Shown here: one piece after another, positions 39,306 to 47,927 of the stretch
How positions within the stretch are numbered: the first letter of the stretch is position 1
How the letters are laid out: the number at the start of each line of letters is the position of its first letter
Assembly: GCF_011059185.1 (NCBI RefSeq)
Contig: NZ_JAALFE010000010.1
Span: forward strand, 1 to 64,000
Length of the DNA: 64,000 nt
Direction: 5' to 3'
From: Paragemmobacter kunshanensis
GTDB lineage: Bacteria > Pseudomonadota > Alphaproteobacteria > Rhodobacterales > Rhodobacteraceae
Notes under the pieces: generated by a model
What the model saw: the letters and a program-made list of their open reading frames with translations, nothing else
Told to the model about the DNA's origin: nothing
The model's database searches: none
Made by a program: the position numbers and the translations under genes

Positions 39306-40045
39306 GCGTTCACCACCCCGCCGAACCGGCGTTCGCGATGGCCGAACTGCCCCACGATCTGCGCCAGATGCTGCGCCCCGAAATCGGGCCACAGCGTTTC
39401 AGAGAATTCGTATTCCGCATAGGCCGCCTGCCAGGGCAGGAAATTCGATGTCCGCGTCTCGCCGCTGGTGCGGATGATCAGGTCCGGGTCGGGCAGATCG
39501 CCCGTATCCAGCCGCGACGAGATCAGCGCCTCGGTCACCGCCTCGGGTGCCAGCAGCCCCGCCGCCACGTCCCGCGCGATGGCGCGCACCGTGCGCGTGA
39601 TCTCGTCCCGGCCGCCGTAATTGATCGCCACCGTCAGGTTCAGCCGCGTGCCCGCCGCCGTCCGCGCCTCGATCCCGGCCATCATCTTCTGCAGCTTGGG
39701 ATCCAGCCGCGACCTGTCGCCGATGAAGCGCAGCCGCACCCCCTCCACCGACAGCCGGTCCGCCTCGCGCTCGATATAGCGCGCGAAGATCGCCATCAGG
39801 CCCAGCACCTCTTCGGTGGACCGCTTCCAGTTCTCGGTCGAAAAGGCATAGATGGTCAGCCAGCGGATCCCCAGATCCGGACAGGCGCGCACCACCTCGC
39901 GCACCCGCTCGGCCCCGCGCCGGTGGCCCACCAGCCGCGGCCAGCCGCGCGAGGTGGCCCAGCGGCCGTTTCCGTCCATGATGATGGCCACATGCTCCGC
40001 ATTGCGGGGCGGGCGCTTCGGATCGGTTTTCTCGCCTGTGCCCAA
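39302..40045 (-). CDS. uppS: Undecaprenyl diphosphate synthase
   Basis: About 247 residues. HVAIIMDGNGRWATSRGWPRLVGH (18-41) carries the catalytic Asp; YAFSTENWKRS, NLTVAINYGGRDEI and PDLIIRTSGETRTSNFLPWQAAYAEYEF are all present. Builds the C55 carrier lipid for the cell wall and O-antigen. The proposed start is TTG 40045 with GGGGAG upstream; a later start is possible but none has a better site. Confidence 0.93.
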   Translation of the reverse strand: MGTGEKTDPKRPPRNAEHVAIIMDGNGRWATSRGWPRLVGHRRGAERVREVVRACPDLGIRWLTIYAFSTENWKRSTEEVLGLMAIFARYIEREADRLSVEGVRLRFIGDRSRLDPKLQKMMAGIEARTAAGTRLNLTVAINYGGRDEITRTVRAIARDVAAGLLAPEAVTEALISSRLDTGDLPDPDLIIRTSGETRTSNFLPWQAAYAEYEFSETLWPDFGAQHLAQIVGQFGHRERRFGGVVNA

Positions 40046-40102
40046 GCCCAGCTCCCCGTCAGACGGCAGGCAGGCGGCCCCGGGGCCGCCCTGCGCCCCG
40101 TG

Positions 40103-40669
40103 TCAGACCTGCATGATTTCCGCTTGCTTCTGTTCAAGCTGCCTGTCGACCGCGGCAATCGCCTTGTCCGTCAGCTCCTGCACCTCGTCCGACCACATCT
40201 TCTGGTCGTCCTCGGACATGCCCGCCGCCTTGGCCTTCTTGATCTGGTCCATCCCGTCGCGCCGCACGTTGCGTATCGCGACCTTGGCGCTTTCGGCATA
40301 TTGCGCCGCGACCTTGGCAAGCTCCTTGCGGCGCTGCTCGTTCAGTTCCGGGATGGGCAGCCGGATCAGCGGCCCGTCGGTCACCGGGTTGATCCCCAGC
40401 CCGCTTTCGCGGATCGCCTTTTCCACCTTGCCGATCATGCCCTTGTCCCAGACATTGATGACCACCATCCGCGGTTCGGGCACGTTCACCGTGCCCAGCT
40501 GGTTGATGGGTGTCATCTGGCCATAGGCTTCCACCTGAATGGGATCCAGGATCTGGGCCGAGGCCCGCCCCGTCCGCAGCGAGGCGAATTCCGTCTTCAG
40601 CGCGTTCATCGCGCCATCCATGCGGCGCTCGATGGCGTCAAGGTCGATGTCGAGGTCGTCAGCCGACAT
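40103..40669 (-). CDS. frr: Ribosome recycling factor
   Basis: 188 residues from ATG 40669, preceded by [35 protein letters not shown] at the start, [19 protein letters not shown] and a C-terminal helical arm ([20 protein letters not shown]) are typical. Splits post-termination ribosomes with EF-G. Confidence 0.95.
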   Translation of the reverse strand: MSADDLDIDLDAIERRMDGAMNALKTEFASLRTGRASAQILDPIQVEAYGQMTPINQLGTVNVPEPRMVVINVWDKGMIGKVEKAIRESGLGINPVTDGPLIRLPIPELNEQRRKELAKVAAQYAESAKVAIRNVRRDGMDQIKKAKAAGMSEDDQKMWSDEVQELTDKAIAAVDRQLEQKQAEIMQV

Positions 40670-40746
40670 GTGGTCTTCCTTCATTCCCCGGTCCGCTGCG
40701 GGACCGTTTCCCGTTCTATAGCAGAGCCGCGCCAAAACGGAACAGC

Positions 40747-40771
40747 CCCGTAGGGCGGGGATTTCCCCGCC
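40747..40771. repeat. REP-like palindrome, copy 1
   Basis: TAGGGCGGGG and CCCCGCC arms around ATTT, between pyrH and frr. A variant of the element found at 50009, 57218-57312, 62489 and 62521. Confidence 0.65.
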
Positions 40772-40783
40772 ACCCGCCGCAGT

Positions 40784-41518
40784 TCACCCAGTAACGCGCG
40801 TATAGGTGCCCTCGCCGCGCAGGATGCCGCGGAACCCGCCCGGTTCATCCAGCGAGAAGACGATGATCGGCAGGTTGTTGTCGCGGGCCAGCGCAATGGC
40901 CGAGGCATCCATCACCCCCAGATGCCTGGCCAGGCATTCGTCATAGCTGACGGTCTCATAGCGCTTGGCATCGGCATGCTTCTTGGGGTCCTTGTCATAG
41001 ACCCCGTCCACCTTGGTGCCCTTGAAGATCGCCTGGCAGGCCATCTCGTTGGCGCGCAGCGTGGCGGCCGTGTCGGTGGTGAAATAGGGATTGCCCGTTC
41101 CGGCGGCAAAGATGCAGACCCGCTTCTTCTCCAGATGCCGCACCGCGCGGCGGCGGATATAGGGCTCGCAGACCTGATCCATCGGGATCGCGCTGATCAC
41201 CCGGGTGAAGACGCCCAGCTGCTCCAGCGCCGACTGCATCGCCAGCGCGTTCATCACCGTGGCCAGCATCCCCATGTAATCCGCCGTCGTCCGCTCCATC
41301 CCCTGCGCCGATCCGGCCAGTCCGCGGAAGATGTTGCCGCCGCCGATCACCATGCAGATCTCGACGCCCAGATCATGGACCGACTTCACCTCCTGCGCGA
41401 TGCGCTGGACGGTGGGCGGATGCAGCCCGAAGCCCTGATCACCCATCAGGGCCTCACCGGAAATCTTGAGCATGACGCGGCTATAGGTGACCGATGCATC
41501 AAGAACCGGTTTGGACAT
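40784..41518 (-). CDS. pyrH: UMP kinase
   Basis: 244 residues. [18 protein letters not shown] (15-32), [11 protein letters not shown] (about 56), [30 protein letters not shown] and [13 protein letters not shown] show the amino-acid-kinase fold of bacterial UMP kinase. Phosphorylates UMP to UDP and feeds UDP sugars of lipid A and peptidoglycan. In many relatives it follows tsf; here it is divergent from miaA. Confidence 0.95.
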   Translation of the reverse strand: MSKPVLDASVTYSRVMLKISGEALMGDQGFGLHPPTVQRIAQEVKSVHDLGVEICMVIGGGNIFRGLAGSAQGMERTTADYMGMLATVMNALAMQSALEQLGVFTRVISAIPMDQVCEPYIRRRAVRHLEKKRVCIFAAGTGNPYFTTDTAATLRANEMACQAIFKGTKVDGVYDKDPKKHADAKRYETVSYDECLARHLGVMDASAIALARDNNLPIIVFSLDEPGGFRGILRGEGTYTRVTG

Positions 41519-41680
41519 GGAAACCCCGCTTTTCGTAATCTGGTTTGACTGCGGCGCAAAATGTATGAAAACGGCGTCGGGTTCAACCGGGGAACCGCGC
41601 GCCCTGCGGGCCGCGCGGGCGGGGAGGGCAACCTGCCCTCCCCGCACCCCTCCCGGCGCGGAGCGCGACCCCCGGCGCGG

Positions 41681-42571
41681 ATGGAAAGGAGGCAGGCCCT
41701 GCGGTTCGACACCAAGACCCTCTCGCGCGAGGCGCCCATCCTGATCGCAGGCCCCACCGCCAGCGGCAAATCGGCCCTGGCGATGGAGCTTGCCGCCCGC
41801 GACGGGCGGGTGATCGTCAATGCCGATGCGCTGCAGGTCTATGCCAACTGGCGCATCCTGACCGCCCGCCCCTCTCGCCAGGATGAAGCGCAGGCCCCTC
41901 ACGCCCTCTATGGCCATGTCCCGCGCGAGGCCGACTGGTCCGTCGGCCACTGGCTGCGCGCCGTCCTGCCGCTTCTGGATCGCCCCGTCGTCATCGTGGG
42001 GGGCACCGGGCTCTACTTCACCGCCCTGACCGAGGGCCTGGCCGAGATCCCCCCCACCCCCGCCGCCATCCGCGCCCGCGCCGACCTCATCCGCGAAACC
42101 GAAGGCCCCGCCGCCCTTCTGGCCGCGCTCGACCCTGCCACCGCCGCCCGGATCGACCGTCAGAACCCCGCCCGCATCCAGCGCGCCTGGGAGGTGCTGC
42201 AGACCACCGGCCGCGGCCTTGCCGCCTGGCAGGACGACACCGCCCCCCCGGCCCTGCCCCTTTCAAAGGCCGAAGCACTGGTGCTGACCCCCGATGTCGC
42301 CTGGCTGAACGCCCGCATCGACCGCCGCTTCGACGCCATGATCGCCGAAGGTGCGCTGGAGGAGGCGCGCGCCGAACTCCCCCATTGGCAACCGAACCGC
42401 CCCGCCTCGCGCGCCATCGGCGCGCCGGAACTCATCGCCCATCTGCAGGGCAGCCTGCCCCTGCTTGAGGCCATCGCCGCCGCCAAGACAGCCTCGCGCC
42501 AATATGCCAAGCGCCAGCGCACCTGGTTCCGCTCGCGCATGGGCGACTGGCGCGCCATCCCCCTGCCCTGA
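41681..42571 (+). CDS. miaA: tRNA dimethylallyltransferase
   Basis: About 296 residues. P-loop [21 protein letters not shown], then [20 protein letters not shown] and [21 protein letters not shown] are the MiaA signatures. Prenylates A37 of UNN-reading tRNAs. The start is uncertain: ATG 41681 gives [13 protein letters not shown], and AAAGGAGG just inside that stretch suggests that a later non-ATG codon near 41700 might be the real start. Confidence 0.9.
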   Translation: MERRQALRFDTKTLSREAPILIAGPTASGKSALAMELAARDGRVIVNADALQVYANWRILTARPSRQDEAQAPHALYGHVPREADWSVGHWLRAVLPLLDRPVVIVGGTGLYFTALTEGLAEIPPTPAAIRARADLIRETEGPAALLAALDPATAARIDRQNPARIQRAWEVLQTTGRGLAAWQDDTAPPALPLSKAEALVLTPDVAWLNARIDRRFDAMIAEGALEEARAELPHWQPNRPASRAIGAPELIAHLQGSLPLLEAIAAAKTASRQYAKRQRTWFRSRMGDWRAIPLP

Positions 42572-42609
42572 GCCAGAAGCGAACCGGACCCACACGCACA
42601 ACCCAAAGG

Positions 42610-42641
42610 TTATCAACAGCATCCGAAAGGCTTGTGGATAA
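42610..42641. promoter_or_regulatory. Two DnaA-box-like sites
   Basis: TTATCAACA (42610-42618, one mismatch) and TGTGGATAA (42633-42641, perfect, opposite orientation) lie 15 bases apart in the miaA-araC intergenic region. They could make the downstream regulator DnaA-responsive or titrate DnaA. No AT-rich unwinding element or origin genes are next to them. Confidence 0.45.
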
Positions 42642-42727
42642 CTGCCCGGCCTTGCCATCTTTTTGCTTGGGTTGGTTGCAATACCGGCGTTATGATTCGC
42701 TTCGAACCCATGGCGGAAGAGCCCCGG

Positions 42728-43549
42728 ATGCAAGACCTCACTCAGGCAGCGGCCCTTACCGGCCCGGCTGGCGGCGAACCGCGACTTGTCGCGATCCCGC
42801 GGCTGGCGGCTGGCGGTCGCTGGCGGGTCGAGGCGATGCGCGCCATTTCCGAACCCATGCTGCTCTGGTTCACCAAGGGCCAGGGCCGCATCACCATCGC
42901 GGGCGTCACCCGCGGCTATACCGCCCATAACGCCGTCTTCATCCCCGCAGGAGTGATGCATGGCTTCGAGGTCGGCCCGCAGGTCTTTGGCAATGCCCTC
43001 TTCTTCGGCAAGGATTGCACCCTGCCCCTGCCGCAGGCCCCGCATCTGCTGCGCATCCGCGAGGTGCATGCCCAGCAGGAGGTGAATGTCATCTTCGACA
43101 TGATCCTGCGCGAGATGAATTCCGACAGCCCGGCCCATGAACGCGCCACGCGCCATTACATGGGCCTGCTCGGCGTCTGGCTGGAACGCCAGGTCGCCAA
43201 GGCCGCGCCCGAACAGACCCGCCCCGATGCCGCGAAACGGCTTGTGGCGCGCTACACCGCCCTGATCGAACGCGATTTCCGCACCGGCGCAGGGGTCGGC
43301 GAATTCGCCGCCGCGCTGGGCGTCACGCCCACCCACCTGTCGCGCTGCTGCCGGCAGGCCTGCGGGCGCTCGGCCATCACCATCCTGCAGGATCGCCGCA
43401 TCTTCGAAGCGCGCCGCCTGCTGGCCGAAACGCGCATGCCCGTGGGCGAAATCGGGGCCAGCCTCGGCTTCACCTCGGCGGCCTATTTCACCCGCGCCTT
43501 CCAACACCTTACGGGCAAGTCGCCCACCGAATTCCGGCGCTCGGTTTGA
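42728..43549 (+). CDS. AraC-family transcriptional regulator
   Basis: About 273 residues with an N-terminal cupin-like sensor (about 25-130; GYTAHNAVFIPAGVMHGFEV) and two HTH units at the C-terminus (VGEFAAALGVTPTHLSRCCRQ and MPVGEIGASLGFTSAAYFTRAFQHLTGKSPTEFRR). GGAAGAG eight bases before ATG 42728 favours this start over 42692 or 42710. It precedes the ABC importer on the same strand and may control it, but the effector is unknown. Confidence 0.85.
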   Translation: MQDLTQAAALTGPAGGEPRLVAIPRLAAGGRWRVEAMRAISEPMLLWFTKGQGRITIAGVTRGYTAHNAVFIPAGVMHGFEVGPQVFGNALFFGKDCTLPLPQAPHLLRIREVHAQQEVNVIFDMILREMNSDSPAHERATRHYMGLLGVWLERQVAKAAPEQTRPDAAKRLVARYTALIERDFRTGAGVGEFAAALGVTPTHLSRCCRQACGRSAITILQDRRIFEARRLLAETRMPVGEIGASLGFTSAAYFTRAFQHLTGKSPTEFRRSV

Positions 43550-43554
43550 CCTTG

Positions 43555-43568
43555 CGGGCAAATGCCCG
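43555..43568. promoter_or_regulatory. Palindrome upstream of the ABC importer operon
   Basis: CGGGCA and TGCCCG around AA, just after the araC-type stop. Either a weak transcript end or a regulator-binding site. The remaining 43569-43783 is a non-coding leader of about 215 bases before the binding-protein gene; no clear gene in it. Confidence 0.35.
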
Positions 43569-43783
43569 TATACGTCCTGAACATGTCGTAAACAGACATT
43601 GAACCGCCGAAACCAAGCGTTGACGGATGGTCGAAAAAGATGCGCTATTGGCGGGGCGATCCGTGCGCATCGGTTCGGTTTTTCCGGTCTCCCCCTGCGG
43701 GATGACCGGACGCGAAAAGATCAACCGGGGCGCGAAAGCGACATAAAAACCAATAAAGCCACTGCCTGTCCAGGGAGACCGAA

Positions 43784-45430
43784 ATGAAAGACACAACCCA
43801 GACCGCCATGATCCATCCGGCGGCAACCATGTATGCCGAGGAAGTGCGCCAGGGCGTCCTGTCCCGCCGTGAATTCCTCGCCCGCACCACCGCGCTCGGC
43901 GTTTCCGCCGCCGCTGCCTATGCCCTGATCGGCATGGACGCGCCCGCCATGGCGCAGGACACCCCCACCGAAGGCGGCACGCTGCGCATGTCGATGGAGA
44001 TCAAGGCGCTGAAGGACCCGCGCACCGCCGACTGGTCGCAGATCGCCAACGTCACCCGTGGCTGGCTGGAATACCTCGTCGAATACAACAATGACGGCTC
44101 GATCCGCGGCATGCTGCTCGACTCGTGGGAAGCCAATGCCGACGCGACCGAATACACGCTCAAGGTCCGCGCGGGCGTGAAGTGGAACAACGGCGAGGAT
44201 TTCACCGCCGATGACGTGGCGCACAACTTCGCCCGCTGGGCCGACGGCAATGTCGAAGGCAACTCGATGCCGGGCCGCATCTCGATGCTCGTCGATGCCG
44301 AGAAGAAGGCCCTGCGCGACGGCGCCGTCACCGTGGTCGATCCGCTGACCGTGAAGCTCGCGCTCTCCGCGCCCGACGTGTCGCTGCTCGCGGGCCTGGC
44401 CGATTATCCGGCTGCGGTCGTTCACAAATCCTATGAAAACGGCGACCCGACCCAGACCCCGGGCACCGGCCCCTATCTGCCCGAAACCGTCGAGGTTGGC
44501 GTCAAGGCGCATCTGGTCAAGAACACCAACCACACCTGGTGGGGCACCGCCGTCTATGGCGGCCCCTATCTGGACCGGATCGAATATACCGAACTCGGCA
44601 CCGATCCCTCGGCCGAAGTGAACGCCGCCGCCGCCGGTGAAATCGACGCGACCTATCAGTCGACGGGCGAATTCATCGAACAGTTCGATGCGCTGGGCTG
44701 GACGAAATCCGAAGCCGTCACCGCCGCGACGCTGGCCGTCCGCTTCAACCAGCTGGCCGAGGAATACAAGGATGTGAACGTCCGTACCGGCCTCATTCAG
44801 TGCGTGGACAACAATGTCGTCCTCGAACTGGGCTATTCGAACCTCGGCACCGTGGCGGAAAACCACCATGTCTGCCCGATCCACCCCGAATACTACGCCC
44901 TGCCCCCGCTGACTGCCGATCCGGCCGCCGGCGCGCAGAAGGTCAAGGATGCGGGCAAGGGCGATTTCGAATTCGAGCTCATCTCGCTCGATGACAGCTG
45001 GCAGGCCGCAACCTGCGACGCCGTCGCAGCCCAGATCCGCGATGCGGGCCTGAACATCAAGCGCACCGTGCTTCCCGGCTCCACCTTCTGGAACGACTGG
45101 CTGAAATACCCCTTCTCGGCCACCGAATGGAACATGCGTCCGCTCGGCGTCCAGATCCTCGCGCTGGCCTATCGTTCGGGCGAAGCCTGGAACGAAGCCG
45201 CCTTCTCGAACGCCGAATTCGATGCCGAACTCGCCAAGGCGCTGTCGATTTCCGATGCCAAGGCGCGGTCCGAAGTGATGAAGCGTCTCGAAGAGATCAT
45301 GCAGGAACAGGGCGTCATGGTGCAGCCCTACTGGCGCTCGATCTACCGCCACTTCGATCCCAAGGTGAAGGGGGCCGACATGCACGCGACCTTCGAACAC
45401 CACCACTACAAGTGGTCGATCTCGGCCTGA
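43784..45430 (+). CDS. ABC transporter substrate-binding protein, family 5 (peptide type)
   Basis: 548 residues. A twin-arginine-like signal ([24 protein letters not shown], about 27-50) is followed by [10 protein letters not shown], then the family-5 signature [30 protein letters not shown]. Periplasmic receptor for peptides, opines or similar. The RR-F signal suggests Tat export, so it may fold before crossing the membrane. First gene of a four-gene importer operon. Confidence 0.9.
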   Translation: MKDTTQTAMIHPAATMYAEEVRQGVLSRREFLARTTALGVSAAAAYALIGMDAPAMAQDTPTEGGTLRMSMEIKALKDPRTADWSQIANVTRGWLEYLVEYNNDGSIRGMLLDSWEANADATEYTLKVRAGVKWNNGEDFTADDVAHNFARWADGNVEGNSMPGRISMLVDAEKKALRDGAVTVVDPLTVKLALSAPDVSLLAGLADYPAAVVHKSYENGDPTQTPGTGPYLPETVEVGVKAHLVKNTNHTWWGTAVYGGPYLDRIEYTELGTDPSAEVNAAAAGEIDATYQSTGEFIEQFDALGWTKSEAVTAATLAVRFNQLAEEYKDVNVRTGLIQCVDNNVVLELGYSNLGTVAENHHVCPIHPEYYALPPLTADPAAGAQKVKDAGKGDFEFELISLDDSWQAATCDAVAAQIRDAGLNIKRTVLPGSTFWNDWLKYPFSATEWNMRPLGVQILALAYRSGEAWNEAAFSNAEFDAELAKALSISDAKARSEVMKRLEEIMQEQGVMVQPYWRSIYRHFDPKVKGADMHATFEHHHYKWSISA

Positions 45431-45449
45431 TCGCCTGATTGCCAATCGG

Positions 45450-45480
45450 ATGCGCGGGGGGGCACCTCTCCCCCGCGCAT
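45450..45480 (+). terminator. Hairpin between binding-protein and permease genes
   Basis: A perfect 11-base stem ATGCGCGGGGG (45450-45460) and CCCCCGCGCAT (45470-45480) with a 9-base loop. No T-run follows, so it likely acts as an RNA-stabilising or attenuating element that lets the binding protein be made in excess over the permeases. Confidence 0.55.
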
Positions 45481-45562
45481 CTTCCGCATCGCCACCAGAG
45501 CCGCAGCAAGGCCCCCGCGCCTCTGCCCGCCCTCATCCCCCATGATCGGGAAAGGATGATCC

Positions 45563-46648
45563 ATGCTGTATTTCGTGCTGCGGCGCATCGGCGTGATGGT
45601 GCTGACCGCCATCGCCCTGACCTTCATCGTCTTCTACATGACGAACCTGCCCCCCAACCTCGAGAAGCTCGCCAAGTCCGAGGCCTCGGTCCGCATGGCC
45701 GACGATGCCGTGGCAAGCTGGCTCGAGAATAACGGCTATGGCGGGCCGGTGCTGGTGCGCTATGGCGAATGGCTGGGCGTCATGCCCGGCTGGACGCGCG
45801 AGGGGGAGGATGGCACCCTGCGCGGCCGCTGCATCGCAAATGGCACCGATCCCGCCACCGCCCCCCGCTTCTGCGGCATCCTGCAGGGCAACTGGGGCTT
45901 TTCCACCGTCTTCAAGCAGCCGGTGACAGAGGTTCTCGCCCGCTCGCTCGGCGCGACGGGCTGGCTCATGCTCTGGGTGATGATCGTGATGGTGCCCTCC
46001 TCGCTGCTCCTGGGCGTGCTGTCGGGCATGCGCGAAGGCTCGCGCACCGACCGCGTGCTGTCCACCTTCGCCATCACCACCACGGCAACCCCCGAATATG
46101 TCTCGGGCGTCATCCTGATCGCGCTTCTCGCCTCTGCCACGGCGGGCATCTCGCCCATCCTGGCCGAGGCGGGCTGGATCTCGGGCAAGACGCTCTTCCC
46201 CGGCACCGCGACATCGGCCATGGACGACATCACCTTCTGGAACTTCTTCCTCCCCGTGATGACCATCGCCCTTTACGGCATCGGCTACATCGCCCGCATG
46301 ACCCGCGCCTCGATGACCGAGGTGATGACCCAGCAATATATCCGCACCGCCCGCCTGAAAGGCGTCTCCTTCCGCCAGGTCGTGATGAAGCACGCGCTCC
46401 GCAACGCCCTGATCGCCCCCTTCACGGTGATCATGCTGCAATTCCCCTGGCTGCTGAACGGCGTGGTGATCGTGGAAACGCTGTTCAACTACAAGGGCTT
46501 CGGCTGGACGCTCGTGCAGGCCGCCGGCAACAACGACATCGACACGCTGCTCGCCTGCTCGGTCGTCGCCGTCTTCGTCGTCCTGGTGACGCAGCTGATC
46601 TCGGATATCGGCTACGTCTTCCTCAATCCCCGCATCCGCCTCGCCTAA
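45563..46648 (+). CDS. ABC transporter permease, DppB type
   Basis: 361 residues. The start YFVLRRIGVMVLTAIALTFIVFYMTNLPP is the usual DppB first helix, a large periplasmic loop follows (about 35-130), and the EAA loop is YIRTARLKGVSFRQVVMKHALRNALIAPFT (about 255-284). One half of the inner membrane channel. The large loop is longer than in DppB of enterobacteria but common in this subfamily. Confidence 0.9.
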   Translation: MLYFVLRRIGVMVLTAIALTFIVFYMTNLPPNLEKLAKSEASVRMADDAVASWLENNGYGGPVLVRYGEWLGVMPGWTREGEDGTLRGRCIANGTDPATAPRFCGILQGNWGFSTVFKQPVTEVLARSLGATGWLMLWVMIVMVPSSLLLGVLSGMREGSRTDRVLSTFAITTTATPEYVSGVILIALLASATAGISPILAEAGWISGKTLFPGTATSAMDDITFWNFFLPVMTIALYGIGYIARMTRASMTEVMTQQYIRTARLKGVSFRQVVMKHALRNALIAPFTVIMLQFPWLLNGVVIVETLFNYKGFGWTLVQAAGNNDIDTLLACSVVAVFVVLVTQLISDIGYVFLNPRIRLA

Positions 46649-46657
46649 GGATCACGC

Positions 46658-47824
46658 ATGGAAGACGCACTCTCCTGGGGTTCCATCCTCCTGCGCATCG
46701 CGGCGCAACTCCTGCCCGTCTGGGTGGCCCTGATCGTCACCTTCGCCCTTTCGATGCAGTTCAAGCGCCGCCTCGGCCTCTATGGCCGCATCTTCGACAG
46801 CCCGGTCGGCATGACGGGATTCGGCCTTGTCATGTTCTGGGTCTTCACCGCCCTCTTCGCCGACTGGATCATCACCCATGACCCGCTGGCACAGCTTTCG
46901 GGCATGAAGAACATCATCCCCGGCTCGCCGCTCAAGGATCCCGCCGAAGGGGCCTATCCCTGGTATCTGCTGGGCGGCGACCACCTCGCCCGCGATGTCT
47001 TCTCCCGCGTCGTCATGGGCGCGCGCGAGGTGCTGAAGATCGCCCCCGCCGCCACGGTCGTGGCTTTCATGGTGGGCATCACGCTGGGCCTGCCCGCAGG
47101 CTATCTCGGCGGCAGGCTCGATACCACGATCAGCTTCCTGTCGAACCTCGTCCTCGCCTTCCCGGTGATCCTGCTCTTCTACCTGCTCGTGACACCCGAA
47201 ATCCGCGTCACCGGCATCCCCATCGCGCTGGCCGCCATCCTCTTCATCTTCCCGGTGATCTTCCTCACCATCCTCTTCAACTCGCGCTTCTTCACCACCC
47301 CTGCCAAGCGCAACCTCTATGTGGGCCTCACGCTGCTCTTCGGCCTCTGGGCCTATAGCGGCCTCGCCTTCAACGCCGATCCCTTGGGCATCTGGTCGAT
47401 GGACCCGAACATGCTCAACGTCTTCGTCTCGGTGGTCTTCGTGAACTCGCCCGGCGTGTTCCGCATCGTGCGCGGCATGGTGATGGACATCAAGACCCGC
47501 GACTATGTGGCGGCAGGCCAGACCCGGGGCGAAGGGCCATGGTATATCATGCTCTGGGAAATCCTGCCCAATGCCCGCGGCCCCCTGATCGTCGATTTCT
47601 GCCTCCGCATCGGCTACACCACGATCCTTCTGGGCACGCTCGGCTTCTTCGGCCTCGGCGTCACGCCCGAATCCCCCGATTGGGGCAGCACCATCAACTA
47701 TGGCCGCCGCCTTCTGGCCATCGCCCCCCACCCGGCGGTCGTCCCTGCCATCGCCCTCATGTCGCTCGTCCTCGGCCTGAACCTCCTCGCCGACGGCCTG
47801 CGCGAGGAAAGCATGAAGGACTGA
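46658..47824 (+). CDS. ABC transporter permease, DppC type
   Basis: 388 residues. LGGDHLARDVFSRVVMGAREVLKIA (about 106-130) is the DppC signature; the EAA loop is DYVAAGQTRGEGPWYIMLWEILPNARGPLIV. About 80 residues longer than the usual 300, with an additional hydrophobic pair at about 170-245. Pairs with the preceding permease. Confidence 0.9.
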   Translation: MEDALSWGSILLRIAAQLLPVWVALIVTFALSMQFKRRLGLYGRIFDSPVGMTGFGLVMFWVFTALFADWIITHDPLAQLSGMKNIIPGSPLKDPAEGAYPWYLLGGDHLARDVFSRVVMGAREVLKIAPAATVVAFMVGITLGLPAGYLGGRLDTTISFLSNLVLAFPVILLFYLLVTPEIRVTGIPIALAAILFIFPVIFLTILFNSRFFTTPAKRNLYVGLTLLFGLWAYSGLAFNADPLGIWSMDPNMLNVFVSVVFVNSPGVFRIVRGMVMDIKTRDYVAAGQTRGEGPWYIMLWEILPNARGPLIVDFCLRIGYTTILLGTLGFFGLGVTPESPDWGSTINYGRRLLAIAPHPAVVPAIALMSLVLGLNLLADGLREESMKD

Positions 47825-47860
47825 CGCCGCGATGCCCCTCTGCTGCTTCATCTGTTCAAA

Positions 47861-47910
47861 AATATCCCACGGGGGTCCGGGGGTGTGAAACCCCCGGTCC
47901 CGCACGATCA
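47861..47910. repeat. G/C-rich inverted repeat before the ATPase gene
   Basis: CCGGGGGT and ACCCCCGG flank a short GTGAA loop, with a preceding AAAAATATCCCACGGGGGT. The same style of element is common between genes in Rhodobacteraceae. May stabilise the upstream mRNA. Confidence 0.5.
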
Positions 47911-47927
47911 ACCCGCGCGAGGTCGAA

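Noticed and set aside
32798-39422. Very long plus-strand open frames opposite bamA and the rseP-cdsA genes (931 and 1076 codons)
   Set aside because: Composition is dominated by Arg, His, Pro and Gln, and the opposite strand encodes complete conserved enzymes.
43721-45445. 574-codon minus-strand frame opposite the ABC binding protein
   Set aside because: Antisense of a conserved gene, with no family pattern and no start signal.
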